Assembly: GCA_020629965.1 (NCBI GenBank)
Contig: JAHDCG010000056.1
Span: forward strand, 1 to 36,853
Direction of reading: 5' to 3'
Length of the DNA stretch: 36,853 nt
Source: Saprospiraceae bacterium
Lineage (GTDB): Bacteria > Bacteroidota > Bacteroidia > Chitinophagales > Saprospiraceae
The position numbers and the translations under genes are program-made. The notes under the pieces are model-generated. The model was not told the origin of the DNA, searched no databases, and worked only from the letters and a program-made list of their open reading frames with translations. Below, piece by piece: positions 1-6,715 of the stretch. How positions within the stretch are numbered: the first letter of the stretch is position 1; every line of letters starts with the position of its first letter.

Positions 1-66
1 ATGTACGAATTACGATTTACGATGTACGAATTACGAATTACGATGTACGAATTACGATGTACGATT
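1..66. repeat. Word repeat array, family A (TACGAATTACGATT)
   Basis: Imperfect tandem array of 7-8 bp words such as ACGAATT, ACGATTT and ACGATGT. The same family recurs at 2186-2307 in this orientation and at 2466-2499 and 15846-15884 in the opposite one. It starts at the window edge, so its true left end is unknown. Confidence 0.8.
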
Positions 67-549
67 GCTTGGGGGTTGTGGTTGTTTTGAGTTTTGGGGT
101 CTTTTCTTTAGGGTTTTTGGCTCAAATGATTTATTGTGTGTGGATATTCGGGCGAATGTCGGACAGTTGTCCTCGGTCAAAAGATATGAATTTGGTAATT
201 TTCATTCGATTTAAACGATGTAACTGTTTAGGTGTCTGACGCTGCTACCGGTAAAAAGCGAAAATATTGCGAGCAAAATCTAAGATTTAAGCAAAAAAAG
301 CGTCTGACACCTTTTGTTCGCAAGACCTCGAAAAATCATAACTTTCTCATTATTTGCGTGAATATGGTGTCAAACACCTAAGTAGTTACTAAACGACAAC
401 AGTGTCCGACATTTGTAACTTACTGAATGGTTACAGGTGTCGGACACTGTTCGTTCTTCGGGTTAGGATTAGAAACAACCCTTCTCGCTCGTTACTCGGT
501 TCAAGTGTCCGACACCCGAACCGTTGTGAGTAAACGGGTAAACGTCCGG
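67..549. other. Non-coding region with palindrome array
   Basis: No credible gene is seen in this stretch. It holds seven copies of an 11-bp palindrome with consensus GTGTCnGACAC (annotated separately) and is otherwise AT-rich. The short open frames that cross it begin or end inside the repeats and have no recognisable protein features. Confidence 0.6.
156..515. repeat. Array of seven GTGTCnGACAC palindromes
   Basis: Copies start at 156 (ATGTCGGACAG), 232 (GTGTCTGACGC), 300 (GCGTCTGACAC), 367 (GTGTCAAACAC), 402 (GTGTCCGACAT), 437 (GTGTCGGACAC) and 505 (GTGTCCGACAC). Start-to-start distances are 76, 68, 67, 35, 35 and 68. The 437/505 pair has perfect inverted ends, GGTGTCGGACAC and GTGTCCGACACC. 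The 232/300 pair has the same 68-bp spacing, as does a further pair at 6590/6658. This could be a REPIN-like element (two REP palindromes facing each other) or an operator array. The sequence does not decide between them. Confidence 0.75.
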
Positions 550-2124
550 TTACAATTTCACGACTTTTACGCTGCCGCGTTTGCTTGCCGAAGTGACCTC
601 CAAAAGGTAAATGCCGGCTTGCAAAACAGAGACATCGACCGTCGCCGCGCTTGTATTTTCGGTCTGCCGTAAAACGTTTTTACCGGTCAAATCCTTCACG
701 GTGATTTCGGTTTCCTCGCCGGCAAAAGCGGTTACATCTACCGTCAAAATTTGTGTGGCGGGATTTGGAAAAATGTTGACCGCTGCGGGGGTGAAAGGAT
801 TTTCGGTCGCCGTAAAGTTGTCGATAACGACATTGGCAAAGGTCGCGCGCCCCCAAATATCGGCGGCGGTGTACTCGAAAGTAATTTGCGCGCTCTCGTC
901 GTCGAAGGTCGCTTCTACGGTATTGTCGTCGTTGATAGTGACCGTGCCGCCGTTTACACTTTGTACGCTAAGAATGCTCAAGGGTTCGCCCTCGGGGTCG
1001 CTGTCATTTTCCAACACATCGTAATCCGTCGTCACGAAGGCACCTTGAAAAACGTCGTCTTCGGCAGTCGGCGAAAGGTTATACGCCAAGTCGATGGCCG
1101 AGCCGGAAATGTCCGTTTCTAAGTTGTAAACTTCCGCGCCGGTGTTATCGAAAGCACGAATTTCTCCGAAGGAACTGTAATCGGTGACTTGCACCCAGAG
1201 GTACTGATTTGCCGCGTCCGCGATGCCGTCGGTGAAACCCGGCAGGATGTTAAAATTGAGCGGCATCAGGGTAGTCGCATCGACAAAATTACCCGCCGCA
1301 CCAAAGTCTCCGATAACGACATTACCGCCGGCGATAGGATTGGGCGCGACGACCAAAGGATTATCGGCAGAAGGCAAAGAACCGGTATCAAAAGTGCCGT
1401 CACTCGGGTCGATGCGCGTCAGACCGCCGAAAAAGTAAGACAAGTTGAAATCCGCATCGAAGGCAAAAAAGGTGTTGGTGGCATAGATAAATTCGCCGTC
1501 GAAAATCATGTCGCCGATGCCTTTTGACAAAGTATCGAGCGTAATTTCGCTTTCGTAAACGGGCAAAGTGCCGGACATATCATAAATCGCCACGCGACCG
1601 GTGTCGGCTGCGGTGTAAGAAACGTACAGTTTTTCGTCAATCAGCAAATGACCGCCGACGGCTGCCGTGATTTCTTCGGCTTCGTAAACGGGCGCTGCGT
1701 CTAAAGCATTTTTATCGTAAAAAACCAAATTAGAACCGGTTGCCGCAAAGCCTTTACCGACCATCAACAGGTCTTCGTACACAAAAAGATTGTTGGTGCC
1801 GGGAATGTTGGTCAGGCTGTCCGTCGCCTCGCCGGTGATTAAGTCCACCTTATAAACCGCATCCGTCAACGGATTAGCGAAGCCTCGACCGATGTGCGCG
1901 TAGGCAAATCTGCCGTCCACCGTCACATCGTTGCTGAAGTCACCGGGGATTTCCTCGATGACATCCAACTGCTCTTCGCCGGTCTCGAAGGTGTAAACTT
2001 TCACGGTATTGCCGGGTGCCTGAAAGCTGCCGCCGGTGGTAAATACGGCGCGTTCCATATTGAGCTGCGCTTGTAAAGTGCTGACAATCAGCGTAAAAAC
2101 TAAAACAGGTATAATTTTTTTCAT
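550..2124 (-). CDS. Secreted protein with T9SS type A sorting domain
   Basis: Encodes 524 residues starting with a signal peptide (MKKIIPVLVFTLIVSTLQAQ). Residues of about 25-350 are rich in short beta repeats and look like a beta-propeller of the kind found in secreted Bacteroidota proteins; no catalytic motif was seen. Around 355-440 lies an Ig/cadherin-like stretch containing DxLENDSDPEGEPL, typical of bacterial surface beta-sandwich domains. The last 75 or so residues form a T9SS type A C-terminal domain: an FPNPAT motif, KDLTGK, AGIYLLEV and a final VKVVKL strand. It is therefore probably exported through the outer membrane and anchored or released by the type IX system. A TACCTTTG box about 50 bp upstream is a plausible promoter. 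It is monocistronic by context. The ligand or substrate is unknown. Confidence 0.88.
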   Translation of the reverse strand: MKKIIPVLVFTLIVSTLQAQLNMERAVFTTGGSFQAPGNTVKVYTFETGEEQLDVIEEIPGDFSNDVTVDGRFAYAHIGRGFANPLTDAVYKVDLITGEATDSLTNIPGTNNLFVYEDLLMVGKGFAATGSNLVFYDKNALDAAPVYEAEEITAAVGGHLLIDEKLYVSYTAADTGRVAIYDMSGTLPVYESEITLDTLSKGIGDMIFDGEFIYATNTFFAFDADFNLSYFFGGLTRIDPSDGTFDTGSLPSADNPLVVAPNPIAGGNVVIGDFGAAGNFVDATTLMPLNFNILPGFTDGIADAANQYLWVQVTDYSSFGEIRAFDNTGAEVYNLETDISGSAIDLAYNLSPTAEDDVFQGAFVTTDYDVLENDSDPEGEPLSILSVQSVNGGTVTINDDNTVEATFDDESAQITFEYTAADIWGRATFANVVIDNFTATENPFTPAAVNIFPNPATQILTVDVTAFAGEETEITVKDLTGKNVLRQTENTSAATVDVSVLQAGIYLLEVTSASKRGSVKVVKL

Positions 2125-2172
2125 GGTGGGTACGGTTGTGAGTTATGAAATAATCGGGTTTTAAAATTTGCG

Positions 2173-2180
2173 CAAAGGTA
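2173..2180 (-). promoter_or_regulatory. Bacteroidota -7 box (TACCTTTG)
   Basis: On the minus strand this reads TACCTTTG, matching the Bacteroidota -7 consensus TAnnTTTG, about 50 bp upstream of the sorting-domain protein start at 2124. No clear -33 TTTG is visible because family A repeats begin immediately upstream. Confidence 0.45.
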
Positions 2181-2185
2181 AGAAG

Positions 2186-2307
2186 TTACGATGTACGATG
2201 TACGATTTAGGATGTACGAATTTTGCAGGTACGATTTACGAATTACGATTTACGAATTACGAATTACGATGTACGATTTTGGATTTACGAATTACAATGT
2301 ACGATTG
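2186..2307. repeat. Word repeat array, family A
   Basis: About 120 bp of ACGAATT/ACGATTT/ACGATGT words, the longest copy in the window. It faces the shorter copy at 2466-2499 in inverted orientation, so the two could pair into a long imperfect stem enclosing about 160 bp. The sequence between them (2308-2465) shows no gene. Confidence 0.8.
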
Positions 2308-2465
2308 GAATGCAGGGCTTTAGCTTGGGTTTACACATTATCAAAAATTTTTATTTTTTTGGAAAGAATAAAACTCATCTTAAAACTATCCCTTTTCTAA
2401 AAAGTGTTCACGGAATAACCGTATAAAGAAGAAAAAGAAATTGAGACAACAACAGCACCCAAGAG

Positions 2466-2499
2466 ATTCGTAAATCGTACATCGTAATTCGTAATTCGC
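2466..2499. repeat. Word repeat array, family A (inverted copy)
   Basis: Reads ATTCGTAAATCGTACATCG and onward, the reverse complement of the 2186-2307 family. It ends 2 bp before the -7 box of the pcs gene, so it occupies the place where a -33 element would lie. Confidence 0.75.
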
Positions 2500-2500
2500 C

Positions 2501-2508
2501 TATCTTTG
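2501..2508 (+). promoter_or_regulatory. -7 box TATCTTTG, probable leaderless start of pcs
   Basis: TATCTTTG matches TAnnTTTG exactly and ends 5 bp before the ATG at 2514. If transcription starts a few bases after the box, as in other Bacteroidota, the mRNA has almost no leader. The AAA-like gene at 4270 has the same arrangement. Confidence 0.5.
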
Positions 2509-2513
2509 CCGGA

Positions 2514-3257
2514 ATGAAAGAAAATTACACCTTCGGACAAAAAGCGGCGGCTTATGCCGTGCACCTCTTCACCTCGACGGGCATAGTGGCGGGTTTTGCG
2601 GCGATATTGGCGATTCAGGAACACGATTTTCGGATGGCGTCCGTGTGGTTGGTGGTCGCATTGATTATCGACGGCATCGACGGTACTTTTGCGCGCATGG
2701 CGAATGTCAAAAAAGTGCTGCCGCGCATGGACGGCAAGACGATTGACTATGTGATTGATTTTGCGACTTATGCAATTATTCCGGCTTATTTTTTTTACGA
2801 ATCGGATTTGGTGGTCGAGTCACTGCGCTTTCCTTTGAGCGCGTTAATTTTGCTGGTCTCGGCGATGTACTACGGGCGCGAGGGCATGGTGACTTCGGAT
2901 AATTATTTTTTGGGTTTTCCCGTGTTGTGGAATATGGTGGTGGTGGTGCATTTATTTTTGCTCGATTTTTCGCAGACGGGAAATGCCGTTTTCATTGTGC
3001 TTTACGCAATTTTGCATTTCGTACCGATTAAATTTGTCTATCCGAGTCGGGCACCGCGCGCGCAGATTTGGACGATTTTAAACACGGTGGTTTTCATCGG
3101 TGCTTTGGCGGCGGCGGTGTGGATTTTTCCGGAAAGAAACGATTATCTGATTTGGGCGGGCTACCTGTCGATTGCGTATTATGCGGGCGCGGCGATTTAT
3201 GATACTTTTTATTATAGAGAGGACGGTGGAAAGAAAACGGTGAACGGTGGACGGTAG
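2514..3257 (+). CDS. pcs: Phosphatidylcholine synthase (CDP-diacylglycerol:choline)
   Basis: An integral membrane enzyme of 247 residues from the CDP-alcohol phosphatidyltransferase family. The signature is D56-G57-x2-A60-R61-x12-G74-x3-D78-x3-D82. The 12-residue gap between R and G, instead of the usual 8, is the known hallmark of bacterial phosphatidylcholine synthase (Pcs). Other Pcs-like stretches are AVHLFTSTG near the N-terminus, VKKVLPRMDGKTIDYVIDF, and GFPVLWNM with FVPIKFVYPSR towards the C-terminus. Pcs condenses choline with CDP-diacylglycerol to give phosphatidylcholine and CMP in the inner membrane. The ATG at 2514 follows a -7 box by 5 bp. The last codons (EDGGKKTVNGGR) run into a family F word repeat, so the C-terminus is partly repeat-encoded. 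The specific assignment rests on the motif and remembered rhizobial Pcs sequences. Confidence 0.85.
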   Translation: MKENYTFGQKAAAYAVHLFTSTGIVAGFAAILAIQEHDFRMASVWLVVALIIDGIDGTFARMANVKKVLPRMDGKTIDYVIDFATYAIIPAYFFYESDLVVESLRFPLSALILLVSAMYYGREGMVTSDNYFLGFPVLWNMVVVVHLFLLDFSQTGNAVFIVLYAILHFVPIKFVYPSRAPRAQIWTILNTVVFIGALAAAVWIFPERNDYLIWAGYLSIAYYAGAAIYDTFYYREDGGKKTVNGGR

Positions 3258-3270
3258 AAGGCGGACGGGG
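3223..3270. repeat. Word repeat array, family F (ACGGTGGA)
   Basis: Words ACGGTGGA, ACGGTGAA, ACGGTAGA and GCGGACGG. The array overlaps the last 11 codons and stop of pcs. The same family in the opposite orientation is at 29094-29125 and 30510-30546. Confidence 0.65.
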
Positions 3271-3313
3271 GCTTTCGTTTACATTTAATCTTTGAGTTTT
3301 AAATTGTGTTTTT

Positions 3314-3346
3314 TGCCGGGCAACCGGCAACTGACAACTGACAACT
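3314..3346. repeat. Word repeat array, family G (CTGACAA)
   Basis: Words GGCAACC, GGCAACT, GACAACT, GACAACT run to within 6 bp of the ATG at 3352, occupying the ribosome-binding region of the aldo/keto reductase gene. Confidence 0.65.
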
Positions 3347-3351
3347 AAATC

Positions 3352-4245
3352 ATGAGAATAAAAAAAGAAACTTTGCAACTCTCCCGCATCACGGCGGGCG
3401 TGATGACTTGGGGCGTGTGGGGCAGTGATTTCAGCACGAAAGAGACGGGGAATTACATTGAAAAATGTTTGGAAATCGGCATCACGACCTTCGACCACGC
3501 GGATATTTACGGGCACTACACGACCGAGAAATTGTTTGGCGATGCGACGGGCGGGAAGTCTTCGCTGCGCGAAAAAATGCAGTTGGTCAGCAAGTGCGGC
3601 ATTAAACTCGTGACGCCGAACCGACCGGGTCATGCGCTGAAATCTTACGATACAAGCAAGGCGCACATTCTGCAATCGGTCGAAAATTCTTTGAAAAATT
3701 TGCGGACGGATTACCTCGATTTGCTGCTCATTCACCGTCCGAGTCCGCTGATGTTTCCGGAAGAAATCGCGGAGGCTTATGAGCAATTGAAGCAGGCGGG
3801 AAAGGTCTTACATTTCGGCGTTTCCAATTTTAATGCCGCACAAATCGAACTCGTCGGGCAGTCCGTACCGCTGTACGCTAATCAGGTAGAAATATCACTT
3901 TTGGAACGTAAAACGCTGACCGACGGCACTTTAGATAAGTGTCTGCAACGCGGCATCCTGCCCATGGCATGGTCACCGATGGCGGGCGGTAAGGTCTTCA
4001 CGGAAGACACAGAACAAACGCGCCGCATCAAAAAAGCCGCCGCGCCTTTGCAGGAAAAATACGACGCAGGCTTAGACCAAATCATGACGGCATGGCTGCT
4101 GAAACACCCTACGGGGATTATTCCGGTTTTCGGCACTACGAAAATCGAAAGGCTGAAAGCTGCGGTCGATGCACAGCGGATTGACCTGACACGGGAGGAG
4201 TGGTTTTCGCTTTTGGAAGCGGCGGAGGGCAGTGAGGTGGCTTAA
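3352..4245 (+). CDS. Aldo/keto reductase, YdhF-like
   Basis: A soluble NAD(P)H-dependent oxidoreductase of 297 residues, the normal length for a single TIM-barrel AKR. The catalytic tetrad is visible as D48 (FDHADIYG), Y53, K81 (VSKCGI) and H128 (LLIHRP). GVSNF near residue 158 and the NQVEIS strand are also typical, and the C-terminal GTTKIERLKAA segment fits the cofactor phosphate/adenine-binding part. Overall it resembles the E. coli YdhF branch. The natural substrate is not deducible. It lies between pcs and an AAA-like gene on the same strand; the next gene has its own -7 box, so it may be a single-gene unit. The ATG follows a CTGACAA repeat. Confidence 0.88.
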   Translation: MRIKKETLQLSRITAGVMTWGVWGSDFSTKETGNYIEKCLEIGITTFDHADIYGHYTTEKLFGDATGGKSSLREKMQLVSKCGIKLVTPNRPGHALKSYDTSKAHILQSVENSLKNLRTDYLDLLLIHRPSPLMFPEEIAEAYEQLKQAGKVLHFGVSNFNAAQIELVGQSVPLYANQVEISLLERKTLTDGTLDKCLQRGILPMAWSPMAGGKVFTEDTEQTRRIKKAAAPLQEKYDAGLDQIMTAWLLKHPTGIIPVFGTTKIERLKAAVDAQRIDLTREEWFSLLEAAEGSEVA

Positions 4246-4256
4246 CGGAAAAAATG

Positions 4257-4264
4257 TAACTTTG
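4257..4264 (+). promoter_or_regulatory. -7 box TAACTTTG, probable near-leaderless start
   Basis: TAACTTTG matches TAnnTTTG and lies 11 bp after the aldo/keto reductase stop. It ends 5 bp before the ATG at 4270, the same spacing as at pcs. This supports ATG 4270 over the in-frame GTG at 4264, which would fall inside the box. Confidence 0.5.
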
Positions 4265-4269
4265 TGATT

Positions 4270-5862
4270 ATGAGACAATTGCCGATTGGGATACAGACTT
4301 TTAAAAAAATTATCGAACAGGACTTGGTTTATGTCGATAAGACTGCTCATATACATAGGCTTGTCAAGAGCGGAGCATATTTTTTCCTGTCACGCCCACG
4401 CAGATTTGGAAAGACCTTACTGATGAGTACGCTAAAATCTTACTTTAAAGGAGAGGAAGATTTATTCAAAGGGCTGAAAATCTATGATTTAGAAAAAGAT
4501 TGGAAAAAGTACCCTGTCGTTCACATCGATTACTCTAAAATTACCTTGACGAAAGAAACGACCGCTTTTGAAGATACTTTGAATAAGTTATTTACGAATA
4601 TCGGCAAAGAATACGGTTTGCAAATTGAGGAAAAATATTCTCACTCTGCCTTTTTATCGCTTATAAGTTTACTCTATGAAAAATCAGGAAAAGTCGTCAT
4701 TCTGATTGACGAATACGACAAACCGCTCGTAGATTTTCTGCAAGATACGAAAACATTCAATGAGAATATAACCATTCTCCAAAACTTGTACGGACTCATT
4801 AAGGGTCTGGATGAGAAGTTACACTTCATGCTGATTACAGGTGTGAGTCGTTTTGCTAAAATCGGTATCTTTTCGGGAATGAATCACATCAAGGATATAA
4901 CTTTAGATGAAAGATATGCGGACATCGTAGGATTTACACAAGAAGAACTATACAGTAATTTTGAGGAATATTTATCGAGGGTACAAAACAGATATAACTA
5001 CACGAGAGAGCAATTAAGAAACATTTACCGAAAAAAGTACAACGGTTACTCATGGAACGGAAAAACTAAACTGTACAACCCGTTCTCTATTCTGAATAGT
5101 TTAGATGAACAAGATTTTTTATATTATTGGTTTTCAACGGGTACACCCAACTTTCTCACTAAAATAATTAAAGAGCAACACTTTTTGCCGCAGAATCTGG
5201 AAGGTGTAAAGACGCAAGACTTAATCGGCTCATCGCTCAGTCTGAATAATTATCCGATTGTACCGCTGCTTTTTCAAACAGGTTATTTGACGATTAAAGA
5301 TATTTGGCATGATAACGATTTACGACGTAATTACCGATTAGATTATCCAAACGAAGAGGTAAGAGATGCATTTGTCAACCAACTCGCCGCCTCGTTTTTA
5401 AATACTCCGGATATTAGTCCGCGGACGGAAGCAAGAGATCTAAAAAACGCCCTCCTCGAAGAAAAAACGGACGATTTTATCAACATCCTGCGCAGTTTTT
5501 TCGCGGATATACCCTCACGTCTGCACATTGCTAAAGAAGCCTACTATCATTCCATAGTTTATCTTTTGCTGCGTTTAGTGGGCATTACGGCACTTTTAGA
5601 GAAGGAAACAAGCGTCGGTCGTATCGACGCCGTGATTGAATATTCCGAGAAAATTTATATTCTCGAATTCAAATTTGCCCGTAAGGACACGGTCAAAGAT
5701 GTCAATATTCTTGCGGAGAAAGCCATCGCGCAGATTGAAGAAATGAAATATTTCGAGCCGTACACAGCATCCGGAAAGAAAATTATTTTGTTCGGTATCG
5801 GCTTCTCGGACAAGAAAACAGCAGGAAAAACGAAAGTTTTGCAACTCCCCTACTCCCCGTAA
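4270..5862 (+). CDS. AAA-ATPase-like / PD-(D/E)XK nuclease-like protein
   Basis: Encodes 530 residues of the family with an N-terminal AAA-ATPase-like domain and a C-terminal PD-(D/E)XK nuclease-like domain, which is widespread and multicopy in Bacteroidota. The N-terminus has the usual PIGIQTFKKIIE and YVDKT motifs, an atypical P-loop SRPRRFGKT (41-49) and Walker B VVILIDEYDKPL (142-153). The C-terminal nuclease-like motif is G450-R-I-D453, then E466-F-K468. Its cellular role is not established in this family; mobility and nucleic-acid-processing roles have been suggested. It looks more AT-rich than its neighbours, which may reflect recent acquisition. It converges with and overlaps the TolC-like gene by 13 bp (5850-5862). 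The start is ATG 4270 because of the -7 box at 4257-4264; an upstream GTG at 4264 would add two residues. Confidence 0.85.
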   Translation: MRQLPIGIQTFKKIIEQDLVYVDKTAHIHRLVKSGAYFFLSRPRRFGKTLLMSTLKSYFKGEEDLFKGLKIYDLEKDWKKYPVVHIDYSKITLTKETTAFEDTLNKLFTNIGKEYGLQIEEKYSHSAFLSLISLLYEKSGKVVILIDEYDKPLVDFLQDTKTFNENITILQNLYGLIKGLDEKLHFMLITGVSRFAKIGIFSGMNHIKDITLDERYADIVGFTQEELYSNFEEYLSRVQNRYNYTREQLRNIYRKKYNGYSWNGKTKLYNPFSILNSLDEQDFLYYWFSTGTPNFLTKIIKEQHFLPQNLEGVKTQDLIGSSLSLNNYPIVPLLFQTGYLTIKDIWHDNDLRRNYRLDYPNEEVRDAFVNQLAASFLNTPDISPRTEARDLKNALLEEKTDDFINILRSFFADIPSRLHIAKEAYYHSIVYLLLRLVGITALLEKETSVGRIDAVIEYSEKIYILEFKFARKDTVKDVNILAEKAIAQIEEMKYFEPYTASGKKIILFGIGFSDKKTAGKTKVLQLPYSP

Positions 5863-6566
5863 ACCTTCTCCATCCGCGACGCAATTTCCCATTCCACCCC
5901 AATTAATTCCTCCATTTCGATAATCGCAAACTCGATGTCCGCCTCCGCTGCCTGCCGCTGCTCGACGGCAGCAAAATAAGCGGATGAGGCACTCGTATAG
6001 TCATCGACCTCCGCACGGTTTTTCTTAAATAACTCGGAAACAATAGTGTAGGCTGCCGCCAAATCTTCCTCCGCGTCGTAGCGTGATTTCAGGATTTGAT
6101 TGGCGAGTTTGTATTTTTGGTAGGCCTTCGAGACCTGCGAGCGAATGAGCAGTTTTTGTTGATTGATATTGGCATCCGCAATTTTGATATTTTGGTCGGC
6201 AATTTTGCGGTCTAAGCCGCCGGTAAGCAGTCCGCCGATGTTGAGAGAAACACCGTAGTTGATGCCGGGCAGAAAATACTCCGTCTCGCCGACAACGGTA
6301 ACGTTATTCGTCGGGTTGACGTTCATACTCGCGCCCGCCTGCTCAAACCAGTTGAACTTTTCCTTTTTGCGTTCCAAAGTCGCCACCTCTTTTTCGGCTT
6401 CGACCACCCGATTTTCGGGCGTATTAAGCCAAGCCAACTGCACCAGATAAGCCTCGAAACTACGCGGTTTCGTCGTCTCGGCGGGAATGACATTTTCGTA
6501 GTCTAAATTTTGGGCAAAAAGACTGCCCGACACGAAAAATAAAATGAGTAGGTAAATTTGTTTCAA
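5850..6566 (-). CDS. Short TolC-family (outer membrane efflux-like) protein
   Basis: From a TTG start at 6566 the product is 238 residues, beginning with a clean signal peptide (MKQIYLLILFFVSGSLFAQ if TTG is read as Met). The open frame extends to an ATG at 6668, but that extension reads through GTGTCTGACAC repeats and gives no sensible N-terminus. The mature part is mainly alpha-helical and heptad-rich (ENRVVEAEKEVATLERKKEK; QNIKIADANINQQKLLIRSQ), with a beta-rich middle containing YFLPGINYGVSLNIGGLL. This is the pattern of a single outer-membrane-efflux repeat. Typical TolC proteins are about twice this length with two repeats, so this is a half-size member of unclear function. No membrane-fusion or pump gene adjoins it. 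The alternative is a periplasmic coiled-coil protein of unrelated role. Confidence 0.65.
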   Translation of the reverse strand: MKQIYLLILFFVSGSLFAQNLDYENVIPAETTKPRSFEAYLVQLAWLNTPENRVVEAEKEVATLERKKEKFNWFEQAGASMNVNPTNNVTVVGETEYFLPGINYGVSLNIGGLLTGGLDRKIADQNIKIADANINQQKLLIRSQVSKAYQKYKLANQILKSRYDAEEDLAAAYTIVSELFKKNRAEVDDYTSASSAYFAAVEQRQAAEADIEFAIIEMEELIGVEWEIASRMEKVYGE

Positions 6567-6588
6567 AAGTGTTGTTTTTGGAAACGGA

Positions 6589-6669
6589 GGTGTCTGACAC
6601 TTACACCGAGCAAAGGATAAATAATTCCGATATTTACTCGATTTTTTAAAAGCAAAAGTGTCTGACACC
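6589..6669. repeat. Paired GTGTCTGACAC palindromes, 68 bp apart
   Basis: GTGTCTGACAC occurs at 6590-6600 and 6658-6668, with GG before the first and CC after the second, so the element has inverted ends. The 68-bp offset equals that of the 232/300 and 437/505 pairs. Internal resemblance to 231-311 is visible at both ends: TACCG or ACACCG after the first palindrome and AAGCAAAA before the second. It sits in the leader region of the TolC-like gene. Confidence 0.75.
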
Positions 6670-6715
6670 GGTTTCTGTATTTCAATAACCGATTATTTAT
6701 TTGAAAAAAATCCTT

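Noticed and set aside
1-515. CRISPR array
   Set aside because: The repeats are short palindromes with unequal spacers and no 25-40 bp direct repeat. No cas genes are in the window.
6567-6668. N-terminal extension of the TolC-like protein to ATG 6668
   Set aside because: The extension is encoded by the palindrome pair and adjoining non-coding sequence, and would place a signal peptide internally.
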